Assembly (NCBI GenBank): GCA_963931995.1
Contig: OZ008368.1
Coordinates: forward strand, 29,241,506 to 29,305,505
Origin: Phaonia tiefii
Lineage: Eukaryota; Arthropoda; Insecta; Diptera; Muscidae
Reading direction: 5' to 3'
DNA: 64,000 nt
How positions within the stretch are numbered: the first letter of the stretch is position 1; the number at the start of each line of letters is the position of its first letter. The translations under genes and the position numbers were made by a program. The notes under the pieces were generated by a model. That model had not been told where the DNA came from. It saw only the letters and a program-made list of their open reading frames with translations, and ran no database searches. Positions 10,340 to 20,134 of this stretch are shown here, piece after piece.

Positions 10340-11520
10340 CTTTTCTACGGCGATTGGTAAAAATCCCACCGAACCATATACTACGAGGCAAGGCCTCAGA
10401 CTGGGCAAAACCCTATCATGCGATCTCTTCAACATATCAAATGAGATCATTGTGAGAAAAGCCGCAGTCAACACGAATAAAGCATCATCAGCAAAAGTCA
10501 CATGCTGCTGGCGTATACTGATGATTTAGACATCATTGGGTGAAATCTGCGAAAAGTTACTGTAGTATTTTTGAGAATTAAGAAGGAATAAGCAAAAGTG
10601 GGTTTGGCAGTAAACGAGGACAAGGCAAAATTAATGGGTTTGACCAGCAGAACATCCACCCGATTGGATGAAAGGGTAAACGTTGATAATTAGTACATAA
10701 AAATTATCTTGGAAAGGTCTCATTAAATTTGAAATTTAGAACAAATAAAAATACAAACGTTTTGACCGGAAGACAAGTTTTATTAAATTTTTTAATAGGT
10801 GTTTTAGATTACACTTGGTTTAGTTGGCACTTCGCGCATCTGCCACACATAGGACATACAATTATTGCTGTTCTCACATTAAGTTAATCTCACATCAAAA
10901 GGATAGAGGATAAGCTGGTTGTGCTCTCCATTTTTTGGAGTCCTCTCCACAGGACCAATAACGTCTAACGGAAAATTGTGCTTGCAAACAGGTGTTATTT
11001 CGGGCTAAGGAAGCACTTCAGAGATAAGACTCTCTCTCGAGAAACGTAGATTCAACTATATCAAAGTTTCGACGCAGAATCCTTTGTCATATCGCATGGT
11101 GATGAAACATCATTGGGAGTCTTCGAGAGAAAAATGGTCCACAAAATATATGGTCATATTATATAAACTCAGCGAGTATCGACAACGCATGAACCATGAG
11201 CTGTGCAATCTGTATCCCGATATCGACCTATTTATGCGTATCAAAATAGAGCGTTTCCGCTGGCTAGTCCATGTCAAAGGAATGGATCAGACTGAACGAG
11301 TGCGAAAGGTATTCGAAGACGTACTCGAAGGATTTCGGAAAATATGACGACCAGGATTTCGCTGGAAAGACCGGGTGCAATATTGCCTGTTACCAACTGG
11401 AGAAGAAAAGTTGAAAACCAAGCCGGTTGGAGAAATTTGGTGTTCTTATTTTGTAAGGTCCTTGAACCCCCTGGGTTATTTGGCACCACCTAAGCAATTA
11501 TGTAAGTATGGGGCGAAACA
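10340..11520 (+). pseudogene. Non-LTR retrotransposon family A, second copy (degenerate)
   Basis: Blocks appear in the same order as in the minus-strand copy at 4785-5870. TTRQGLRLGKTLSCDLFN lies at ~10378-10430, the YADD region near 10505-10530 is frameshifted, VGLAVNEDKAKL and TSRTSTRLDERVNVDN follow at ~10600-10690, then after 11040 come NLYPDIDLFMRIKIERFRW and a 3' region with GCCGGTTGGAGAAATTTGG. Between ~10720 and 11000 the element sequence is replaced by unrelated DNA. It ends near the TAAGCA-TATGTAAG tail at ~11490-11510. Multiple stops; 5' truncated. Confidence 0.75.
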
Positions 11521-11844
11521 TGCTGACCCAAATCGATTGATTTTAGTCTCGTCAGACAATATAACGTGATTGTATTTTTAATATTTAAAATGTGTCGGAT
11601 TAAATATTTTAATTTTATCCTGCCAGCCTCAATCCAGTTTCCGTAGACCTGGGCGAATTCTTTACGAAGCGTTAAATTCGATTGTGATAAAAATGGTTTA
11701 TTTATCTTGTCTACAATAATTATTGAGGGTATTTAAAAAAGTGTTGACAGTTGTTAATATTTTTGTACATAATTTGGTAGTGGAGGGTGCAATGATTAAA
11801 TATAATTACCACTGTCTGCCAAAAGGGCTCGAATTAAAACCAAT

Positions 11845-12440
11845 ATGCCACGTTCTGAGGAGCTTAGTATTGCAAATTATTATTCGTAGACTTATTCGGA
11901 ATCTCACGACCGATTAGCAGGTGAGAATCAAGTAACAGAAGCATTGAACGACTTGTCACCTGTTTAAATATTTAAATTGTTTTTCGACGAAGAAGTTCCT
12001 ACAATGATTGTCGACTTTCCCCATCTGTACCCCAGTCAAAATAATCAACACAACTTTAGTGTCACTGTTGCAGAGCTAAAGATTTTCTTTGGGGTACTGA
12101 TTTTGTCTGGCTACTATAAACTGCCAAAGGAAAATATGAATTGATCTGTAGATGAAGACACTGGAGTAGGTGTAGTATCAAAAGCTACATATGTCCAGGA
12201 ACAGATTTAAAGAAATAAACTAACGACGCTCCAAATACCACCACCAAAATGTTCAACCAATGGGGTGTATTCCACGAAAACATGACTAGCGGCGAATGTA
12301 TGGTCAAGTATTACCGTCGTCATTCAGCATAACAATTTATTCGAGGCAAACCTGTTCGGTTTTGTTACAAAAATTTGGTTGCAGCAAGTTCGTCTAGATA
12401 TTGCTACTGTTTTGATATTTATTGTGGTAAATCAACTACT
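11845..12440 (+). pseudogene. piggyBac-type transposase, N-terminal part
   Basis: From ATG 11845, broken frames give MPRSEELSIANYYS, EALNDLSPV, then FKLFFDEEVPTMIVD, AELKIFFGVLILSGYYKLP, DEDTGVGVV and, near 12250-12430, WGVFHENMTSGECMV, YYRRHSA, QFIRGKPVRF and FDIYCGK. This is the order of the piggyBac DDE core, where family members usually read GVFHENLSIDESMVPY. The first catalytic Asp position appears changed (SIDESM to TSGECM). Stops and shifts are scattered through it. It is cut at ~12440 by an insertion and resumes at 13036. Confidence 0.85.
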
Positions 12441-13035
12441 TCTGTTATTAGCTGTGCTCGAGTACTTTTCCAGTAAAAATTATCAAGTAACTAGTTTTCG
12501 GAGAGTAAGAATGATTTTGCTCTCTGAGTAAAAAATATAAAAAAAAGTACGCGAACGACATGCAGTAAAAACTTGGAAGAAATAAGAACTTTGTAAGTAA
12601 ACAGCTGATATGCAATGTAAACATTGGAAGAACCAACAAACGCAATTCGAACAAAACATTACAAATCACCAAAACTGTTTTCTTTTTCAACAGCAATACT
12701 TAAAGATTTATAACAAAACATTCAAAAATCACATTTTCTCTTATAAACTAAAATACCAATGATAAATTTATTATTTTATATTCTTTCTACGTCCTAATTT
12801 TGTTTGTTTACATAAAACATATGTTTTAAACCAAATGTTATTACTTGCAAATTCTTACTGGCAAAAATTTCTCCAGTAAAAACTTGCAAGTTCTCTATCA
12901 TCGAACTGTCAAAATAATCTCTCTCTTGCTTTCTCGTTACTGGCTTTTTAGTGTAAACGAACACTATCAAGTAAGAAATAGTAATAATTTGTACAAATTC
13001 TCCAGTACGCGAACAGACTTATTGAGACATAGGGT
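12441..13035. mobile_element. Non-coding insertion inside the piggyBac gene
   Basis: About 595 bp without coding capacity separates two adjoining pieces of the piggyBac frame (FDIYCGKSTT... and LGTRVVKMLLNRL). It carries repeated sub-motifs near both ends: CCAGTAAAAA at ~12472 and ~12881, CAGTAAAAACTTGGAAG at ~12562 versus CAGTAAAAACTTGCAAG at ~12882, and TACGCGAAC at ~12548 and ~13004. Such subterminal repeats suit a non-autonomous hAT-like element (inference). No exact target duplication was found. Confidence 0.55.
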
Positions 13036-13484
13036 ACTAGAGTTGTGAAAATGCTGCTAAATAGATTGATTATGTACCCAGCCAATCACAAAGTCTTTTT
13101 GATAACTTCTTCGCAAGTTGTGACCTACTGAACGATTTACATCAATCTACAGGAACCATCCAAGAAAATCGCGCAAAAAGTGTCCACTACCAAATCCAAA
13201 GGCGATGACGAAAACATCACGTGCGGAGTTCGATCATAGGTTCCATGAAAGTAATGAGTTAATACTAGTCCGCTGGAAAGACAACAGTATTTGCACAATG
13301 ACTGCCAATTACGATTCTTATGAGCCGGTAGAAAATGTGAAAAGTTGGTGTTCTAAAAAACAGAAACAGAAAGTTGTTATGCAAATTCCACACTTGTTTC
13401 AAAATTAATACAAGGGCATGGGTGGAGTTGATGAAATGGACCAATAAATATCGTCGTATAGAATTAGCATCCATGGTAAAAAAT
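13036..13484 (+). pseudogene. piggyBac-type transposase, central part
   Basis: Continues the gene begun at 11845. LGTRVVKMLLNRLIMYPANH leads to VFFDNFFASCDLL, STGTIQENRAKKCPLPN, FDHRF, ELILVRWKDNSICTMTANYD and YKGMGGVDEMDQ. These are canonical piggyBac landmarks: VFFDNFF carries the second catalytic Asp and MGGVD the third. A stop interrupts after HLFQN near 13406. The frame breaks at YRISIHGKK, exactly where family C is inserted. Confidence 0.88.
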
Positions 13485-13690
13485 TACATGAAGTGTCAGG
13501 GGACACCAGGTTGGAGCGAAGTTCCATTCGCTATATATTGTGTACTAGTTATTTCCAACACGCCTAAGGCTCCCGTTAAATACGATAATTTAAATGGATC
13601 TTTAAGAAAATATACTTTTCGTAAAATGTTAAACTTTTTTTAAGAAATTTTTTATTTACTCAATGTATTTTTCTTAAAAAAAAGTATATA

Positions 13691-14473
13691 CAGGGTGATT
13701 CAGGAAGTTCCGGACAAATTTCTCCAGCGTATTCCTTGGCTCATTTCATGAAGAAAAGTCCACTGGGACCATGTCCGAAAATGCAAGGGTGCGAAATGGC
13801 AGCGGGTTCAAAATTTTCGGATTGATGGTCGGAGGGTCAGTGGTCGGATTGTGTTTAGTAGAAAATGGGAACCACATTGAAAACTTCCTTTAACATCAAA
13901 TGTTTTTTTTTCCTTATGTGTTTGATTCTTCAGCAAACAATATCAATAAAATAAAATCTTAAACGTGTTAATTTAGGAAATCAAATAAATGTGTGCTGTT
14001 ATTTCGCTTCCAAAAACAAAAACTAACATTTTTGCATTTCAGTAAAATGGTCATAACTTTGGAACGGTAAGACTACGAGGCAAGGCCTCAGGGCATTTTG
14101 GAAAGGTAAGAGGTATGGCTATCATTCAATATAATATAAGTTACCCGCCATCTGGCTGAGCAAATTGAGGTTATGTGAATTTTTTTCCCGAAAGCTCTGT
14201 ATCACGGCGATTTGACTTTTTTCTACTTTATCTATTAACTCTGAAAGACCTCTTAAAGACCTTTCCAACAAGCCCAAAACAACAAAATCCGACCACTTTT
14301 TTAAAAGTTAGCAACTTTAGCCTACTACCATCCGTCCACCAATCCGAAAATTTTGAACCCGCTGCCATTTCGCACCCTTGCATTTTCGCACATGGTCCTA
14401 GTGGACTTTTCTTCATGAAATGAGCCAAGGAATACGCTGGAGAAGTTTGTCCGGAACTTCCTGAATCATACTG
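13691..14473. mobile_element. Foldback MITE with ~130-bp inverted arms (family M1)
   Basis: Starts CAGGGTGATTCAGGAAGTTC and ends in the inverted GAACTTCCTGAATCATACTG, flanked by TATA on both sides, so a TA target is likely. The arms extend at least 130 bp and include AATGCAAGGGTGCGAAATGG on the left and its complement on the right. The long arms open frames on both strands (14175-14482) that are merely complements of each other. A second copy is at 55498-56063. TA target and CAG...CTG ends suggest a Tc1/mariner-type MITE (inference). Confidence 0.82.
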
Positions 14474-14499
14474 TATATACACGTGTATGTAAGAATATG

Positions 14500-15150
14500 T
14501 ATTACATATTCCCTAAAAGGTCCTTTCTTTAATGAGAGGTACTTCTTTTATTAAAAGCTAATGCTTTTTTTTTAAGAAGAGCTACCATTTTTAATAAGAA
14601 GTGCTTTCTGTAAGAAAAAGCCTAAGAGTATGATTTTGTTGTACACAAAAGAACAGGTACTTTTTTTTAGAAAGGTTATTTTTTTTAAGAAAATTTGCTT
14701 ATTCAGAAAGGCTACTTATTTCATGAAAATGTATTATTTTAATTTTTACGAAAAGGTACTTTTAAGAACATGAATTTTTGTAAGAAAAGGTATTTTTTTT
14801 AAGAGGATGTATTTTTTTTGAAGAAAAGCTTTCTTTACGAAGGAACATGTACAATTTTAAGGGTAGATACTTATCTCAAGAAAAGTTATTTTGTTTTACA
14901 AAAAAGGTACTCTTTACAGAAAATGTAGTTTTTTAAGAAAATCGAATTTGTTGTAAGATAAGGTACTAGGTATTTTTTGTAGAAAATTCCCTTGTTTAAG
15001 CAAAGGTACTTCTTTGAGATAAGGTATTTTTGTAAGAAAAGGTACATTGTTTAAGAATATCAATAGGTTTATTTTTTTGGGAAATTTTACTTTTTTTAAG
15101 AAAATGCACTTACTTAAGAAAATGTTATTTTAATAAACTTCTTTCACTTC
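14500..15150 (+). repeat. Degenerate AAGAAAAGGTAC minisatellite
   Basis: Variants of TTTTTTAAGAAAAGGTACTT recur every 25-35 bp across this interval. The same motif array appears in the other family C copies (21940-22190 plus, 31385-31505 minus), so it is an internal part of that repeat and not a local satellite. Confidence 0.7.
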
Positions 15151-15565
15151 TTGGCTTTTCTAAATTTACTTTTTATTCGGATCAAAATTACAAAATGTAA
15201 TAAACAGGCTCCACCTAGAAAATTCCCCTTTAAACAAGAAATATCCCCCCATATGTTACTCTAGACAAAGCCAAACCAAAAGTGGGAGTGGAAGAGTAAG
15301 TGTGCTGCCAAATGTAGTTCCATTCTCATGGTTGTATTTCATGGATTTGTCAGTCTTGCACTTTAGCTTTTCTAAATTTGCTTTTTATTGGGTTGAAAAC
15401 TACAATATGTAGTACACAGGCTCCGCCTAGAAAACTTCCGTCTAAACCAAACCAAAAGTACCCAATATAGTTGATAATAATGGGTTGTAATGAAGTAAAA
15501 AAAAGTTGTTTACAATTTTTCCATTTAGCCCACATCCCGCAACGTGCGATAAGGAACTACGTTCC

Positions 15566-16001
15566 AAAATGATGGTGGTTTATTCACCTATACTCGTATT
15601 GTTGACATGGTCATATCAAATGCGTGGCACTTGCATGTTCATTCGGAAAAATACCGCATGTATCAGTTACTATTTCGGCGAAGTATAGCTAGGTTTTACC
15701 TAAAACAATCACCCTTAAGACACTCTGTTTGCCCTTCATCAGCAAATTTCAAGAATCTACAACTAGACGGTGCCGATCATGTTCCTGAAAAGCTTCCAAA
15801 GCGTGTGCGTTGTGTCTGTCATCTGCCACAACAAAAGCCGTTGGGGTTTTCAAAAAATGCAAGAAAACCCTTTGCATTGATAAAACTTGTTTTAGCAGTT
15901 TTCACTCAAAGTTGTGCCAATATGAGTACACCCCTGCAATATCCCAAAAATTATTGTTTTTAAATATTTTTTTAATTTTCTGTATTGCTTATAATAAATA
16001 A
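15566..16001 (+). pseudogene. piggyBac-type transposase, C-terminal part with Cys-rich tail
   Basis: Resumes the piggyBac frame after family C: WWFIHLYSYC, VISNAWHLHVHSEKYRMYQL, FRRSIARFYLKQSPL, then LDGADHVPEKLPKRVRCVCH. After a frameshift near 15840 the other frame gives GVFKKCKKTLCIDKTCFSSF followed by HSK, matching the Cys/His-rich zinc-binding domain at the end of piggyBac transposases. The family GKKWWWP motif has become K-stop-WW at the junction. Together the three parts cover most of a ~590-residue transposase, all decayed. Confidence 0.85.
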
Positions 16002-16030
16002 ATAAACAACTTTTAAAAATGTTCCTTGTA

Positions 16031-17295
16031 ACGGGTTTTTCAATAAGAGCGCTACAAAATAAAGCAAAACCAGTTTTATATGCCAATGAAATTCTATATT
16101 CCTGTGAAAGTACGTTCGATGCCATTATGTATGGAACTCGATTTCTTTTGCATGGCAACCACGGGCATCCTTGCAGAAGTCCAGACGCTGAACCCAATTT
16201 TCGACGGGTTTCAAGCATAAATCGGCCGATACTGCTGCAATTTCACGTTCGATATTCGTACGAAGTTCATCAATCGTCGCTGGCTTGTTGGCATAGACTA
16301 TAGACTTACCGTAGCCCCCCAGGAAATAATCTAACGGCGTCAAATCGCACGACCGAGGTGGCCAATCGACTGGGCCAATTCGTGAGATAACACGTTCACC
16401 AAACTTGGTTTCCAATAAATTGATTGTGGTAAACCAAACCTCCTAAACCTAAACATGTCCTCCAAGTCCATATTATCCAATTGGGGCCAAAAATATTCGG
16501 TTATCATTGAACGGTAGCGATTCGTATTCACATTAATGTGCCGGTCTTGATCATCACGGAAGAAGTACGGCCCAATGACGCCGCCGGCCCATAAACCACA
16601 CCAAACCGTAATTTTTTCGGGATGCAATGATGACTCATGGATTAAGTGTGGATTGGTGTCTGACCAATAACGCATATTTTGCTTATTGACGAAGCCGTTC
16701 AGCCAGAAATGAGCCTCATCGCTGAATATGATTTTCCGATGAAAATCCGAATCATTTTCAAGTTGTTGCTCAGCCCAATTCACGAACATACGACGCTTAT
16801 GATGGTCAAGCGGCTTCAGTTCTTGCGTCAATATGATCTTGTAAGGATGTAGGCCAAGATATTTCCGCAACGATGTCACAGAGATGCCCAACGCTTGAGA
16901 ACGACGTGTGAGAAACACATTTGGGCTTTCTTGAACTGAAGCCTCAGCGGCAGCAATATTCTCGACACTACGGGCACTTCTTTGTCTCACTTGCACGGGA
17001 ACATTTTGAACTGTGCCTGTGGATTCAAATTTTTCCACTAGACGCTCAATTGTTGATCTGGCAGGACGATTATGACGACCATAAATTGGACGTAGCGCTC
17101 TTAAAATTGAGGCCACAGACTTCAAATTTCGGTAGTAAATTTTAATAATTTCGACTCGTTGTTGGCTCGTATATCTTTCCATGATGAAATGGCAAACCTT
17201 ACTGAAGAGACATGTCAAAAGAGCGGGAAAAAAATATGGCGTCGTTTGCTGTCCGTATCGATTTACTTTTGTAGCGTCTCTGTTGAATAACCCTT
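16031..17295 (-). mobile_element. DD41D mariner (rosa-like) transposon, nearly full length
   Basis: Ends are ACGGGTTTTTCAATAAGAGC at 16031 and the imperfect inverse GCGTCTCTGTTGAATAACCC at 17274-17293, each next to TA (16029-16030 and 17296-17297). The 1265-bp length and TA duplication suit mariner. Two more copies in the window (30272-31188, 61205-62130) share the ends and coding sequence. In the relative at 57752-58205, 41 residues separate the QQD Asp from the following SCD Asp, which is the DD41D spacing described for rosa-type mariners. Confidence 0.9.
16125..17182 (-). pseudogene. DD41D mariner transposase (frameshifted, D2 block lost)
   Basis: The start MERYTSQQRVEIIK is at 17182. The N-terminus has a helix-turn-helix region (YYRNLKSVASILRALRPIYG, then GRHNRPARSTIERLVEKFE) and ARSVENIAAA. 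The first catalytic block is KIIFSDEAHFWLNG, followed by PEKITVWCGLWAGGVIGPYF, as in intact relatives. At DLEDM near 16460 a deletion replaces the WFQQDGATCHT block, removing the second catalytic Asp and shifting frame. The shifted frame resumes at ~16415 with FGERVISRIGPVDWPPRSCD, then LTPLDYFL, to a stop at ~16123. About 290 residues are uninterrupted before the lesion, so decay is moderate. Confidence 0.9.
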
Positions 17296-17297
17296 TA

Positions 17298-17801
17298 GTT
17301 TCTGTTTGGCCTCTAATAGGTTAACATCCATCTTTTTGAGACTTCGACGAGCAATACATTCACTGGCGTCAATTTTAACGCTTTTATTACCCCAGCTAAT
17401 TGCATTGCCATTTGTCGCTAATTTTGCCACGTGATGACAAGTGCTGTGCTTAATTTTTCTGGGGCGTCCAAGAGCAGTTAGTTAATATGTTTCTTCCGTT
17501 TTATTCTTGGACTTACATTATTATCTTCTGCAATGTTCAGAACAGAATTATTATTTTTTAATAATTCCATGATTTTATCTACTTTAGATGCTTCCACTTT
17601 TAGGGGTTGTTTACATGTTACGCTCTTTTAAATGTATGTAGATGTATAATTGTTGTATAATTAAATGTAGATTATGAAAGAAACCATATCAAATTAAAAT
17701 TAAAAAAAAATGTTTCAGTGGCAAGATTAAACGCTGCTAAAAATTAAATTTTTAAAATTGCCATTATGATAAATCCGGCTACAATTTTGCTAGTCCCTGT
17801 A
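17298..17801 (-). pseudogene. Tc1-like element 5' end with HTH fragment
   Basis: Reading from 17801 down, the terminus is ACAGGGACTAGCAAAATTGT, a Tc1-style end. Broken frames at ~17610-17300 include SKVDKIMELLKNNNSVLN and NIAEDNNVS, then GRPRKIKHST and ECIARRSLKKM, the usual HTH plus GRPRK linker plus second HTH of Tc1/Tc3 transposases. The catalytic half is missing; the sequence stops at the TA next to the mariner at 17295. At least two stops. Confidence 0.5.
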
Positions 17802-18506
17802 TGCCACTCAGACTTTACATGTGGGATATTCAGTTGAAGAACGTCTGTGTGTATATCAATATTGGACCGTAAATTACCTGGTATACCACACATTATGACC
17901 CAGGAATAATAGTAAGTAATACAATGGATATATCAGACTCATTTAAATATACTATATCACCTCAAACTAAAATGGTAAGAATCTGCATATAGCTTCATTA
18001 ATTTTATATTTCTTTTACAGGTAACACAATTACATTTGATGCAAAAAATCTGCCCTGAAAATAAAACTATAACAACTAATAATTTCTCAGTTCTTTACTT
18101 ACACAATGTATAACAACTCACTTATATCTTAAAATCTGTGTTATTATACTTAGATATAAAACAACAATTTTGTTTCCAAATGTTAATGCCTTAAAGGGAT
18201 GACCGAGAGTATCGTTTGCATTTCAAAAGGAAACAACTTTGTAATTTATAAGCAAATTCTATGAATCTCTGAAAATATGTGTGTATCCATGTAAAAGGAA
18301 AGAGAACTAAGTTTGTTTAAAATGTGCATATAAATGTGTTGAAAAATCTGAATTTTAACACTCTGCATTTTTACACATAAGGCATGTGGTTGTTTACAAC
18401 TTTCAAATAAGTTATGACAAAAAATAATGCCTGTGTGCTCAAAAATTATTGAAGCTTTGACTAAATATCTTAACGTACTCTTCAGCATATAATAACATAA
18501 TTGTAG
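17802..18506. other. AT-rich sequence with no gene seen
   Basis: The 80-codon minus frame at 18246-18488 resembles nothing I know and has no splice or promoter context. No repeat pairs found. Confidence 0.55.
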
Positions 18507-18730
18507 ATGTTAAAAACAGAACTAGTCCCTTTTACGAGAAGATACAAAATTCCGAATTTCCAACTCCCAAGACTACAGGGAAAGGAACTTAAACTGTACT
18601 TAGGCAAAACCCTTAACTCCAAGCTATCCTGGAAAACGAACCTGGAGGAAAGAGGTAAGAAGGCATTATGCGCCTTCTATGCCTATAAGGAAATGTTCGG
18701 ACGCAAATGGGGCTTACAACCGAAAATGAT
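18507..18730 (+). pseudogene. Non-LTR family D RT thumb, upstream part
   Basis: The frame starts with KTELVPFTRRYKIPNFQLP and RLQGKELKLYLGKTLNSKL, then SWKTNLEERGKKALCAFYAY and FGRKWGLQPKMM. This is the region just after the YADD box of an RNase-H-bearing LINE (I/LOA-type, my inference), where relatives read VNPSKTELVLFTR and then YLGV-LD-KLSW. A few residues are lost at the YLG-TL step. The frame is broken at PKMM by the foldback element at 18731 and resumes at 20135 with VYTAIIRPIL. The upstream endonuclease and RT palm are absent. Confidence 0.8.
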
Positions 18731-20134
18731 GGCGGCCGGAGGACGGGCACAAGGAAATATCACCCCAATTGCAAAAGGCCCCAAATTTAGGGTTTGTTTT
18801 CATTATGAATGTGGGCCCCAAATTTGAAAATGAAATAGCCTCCCAAGCAATGACGAAGGGTCCCAAAAAATTGTGAAGCACTACCCGAAATATTTTAGTG
18901 GGGGCAGCTTTCATTTTTTGGTTTTAAACCGTTTAAAAATATGGCCCCAATAAGCGCAAGAGGACCCCAAAATAATTATTTGTTGTATACTGATAATATT
19001 TGGGGCCAGATTTCACTGACTCTTTGGGGTGTATTTTCTTGAAATGTAATTTTAAAGAATATAAATTGCACCCCAGGAAAATCGGCCCCAATAGAAAAAA
19101 AATTGGTTTTGTTTTATCCGTCGATTTGATTCATTTCAGAATGAATATACAATACACACATGAACATATTCCATGAAACATTAAACAAAATAAAAAAGAA
19201 TAGAATAGTTATTTCAAATATTTGTCACCCCTTTTTTGATATCTTCTTTTGGTCAATTTTTTTTTTATTTCTTTCTAAAACAGTAAAATATAATTTATTA
19301 AAATTGTAGTTGATCGTTGTAGAAGCTCGATTTTTTTTGGAAAAATTTTTTTCGCGCGATTTTTTTTCTGAAGCTCAATTTTTTTTGGAAAAATTTTTTT
19401 CGCGCGATTTTTTTTCTTAAAATGTTTTTTCATTTCTTTCTAAACCAGTAAAATCTTGTTTATTAAAATTTTTGGTAATTGTGTGTTGAAGCGCCGCTGG
19501 CCAAACATTTTTCCCAAAAAAAATCGCGCGATTTTTTTTTTGGTAAATTTTTTTGCATTTCTTTATAAAACAGTAAAATATAGTTTATTAAAATTGTTGT
19601 TGATCGTGTGTTAAAGCTCGATTTTTTTTTTGGAAAATTTGTTTTAATTTCTTTCTAAATTTTCTTTCAGTAAAATATTGTTTATTAAAATTGTTGGAAA
19701 TTGTGTGTTGAAGCGCCACAACCAAAAAAATTTTTCATTTCTTTCTAAAACAGTAAAATATAGTTTATTAAAATTTACTTTTTAGTAATATTTGGGGCCT
19801 AATTTAATTTGTTATTATGGGGTGCTTTTTCATTAAGTTTTATAGTAGCCATACGAAATTGCACCCCGAGAAATTATGCCCCAATTAAGTAATGAAATAA
19901 CACACCAAAACATGAAGGCGGACCCCAAGTAAAATAAAAATATCCCCCCAAAAAATAATTGGGGTCCACTATCATTGGGGCACACATTCATCATGGAAAA
20001 ACACCCCAAGTGTAAGCGAAAATGGAGAAATAACATCCAAAAATTTCGTGTTGTTGTAATCAATGTATTGATTTGGGGCCCATTGTCATTTTGCAATTGG
20101 GGTGTTATTTCCTGGGACCCGTCTTCATTCCACC
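18731..20134. mobile_element. Mutator-like (MULE) non-autonomous foldback with 9-bp target duplication
   Basis: GAAAATGAT occurs at 18722-18730 and 20135-20143, directly on both sides, and removing one copy plus the insert restores the RT frame PKM(M/I)...YTAI. The ends are inverted: GGCGGCCGGAGGACGGG on the left against GGTGGAATGAAGACGGG on the right, followed by AGGAAATA-CACCCCAATTGC in both. A 9-bp duplication with long TIRs is the classical Mutator signature. The 1404-bp insert has no transposase; its centre is a set of direct repeats (19260-19790). Confidence 0.85.
19260..19790 (+). repeat. Five direct repeats inside the MULE-like element
   Basis: ATTTCTTTCTAAAACAGTAA followed by AATAT-GTTTATTAAAATTGTTG and GATCGTGTGTTGAAGC recurs at about 19267, 19431, 19556, 19650 and 19737. 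Spacing is 87-165 bp, and pieces of CGCGCGATTTTTTTT separate several units. Confidence 0.75.

Larger units (their letters stand above)
13485..15565 (+). mobile_element. Family C repeat, full-length copy inserted in piggyBac
   Basis: The piggyBac frame stops at GKK (13483) and resumes with WW at ~15571, so 2081 bp has been inserted. AAAAT flanks both sides (13480-13484 and 15566-15570), a likely 5-bp target duplication. The left part has GTTGGAGCGAAGTTCCATTC and the right part ends CGATAAGGAACTACGTTCC; these are imperfectly inverted (TTGGAACGTAGTTCC). The interior holds a nested MITE (13691-14473), an AAGAAAAGGTAC minisatellite and two ~200-bp direct sub-repeats (15150-15350 and 15355-15560). 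No ORF above ~100 codons belongs to it. Related copies lie at 21935-22780 and 30057-31505. Not classifiable by eye. Confidence 0.7.

Noticed and set aside
10820..10990. Minus-strand frame CKHNFPLDVIGPVERTPKNG as a retroelement integrase piece
   Set aside because: It vaguely resembles an LTR integrase linker, but it is one short stretch with no catalytic residue, so I did not call a feature.
14175..14482. Opposite-strand ORFs of ~80 codons (also 55696-56111)
   Set aside because: Both pairs lie in the inverted arms of the M1 MITE; their peptides are complements of the same repeat.
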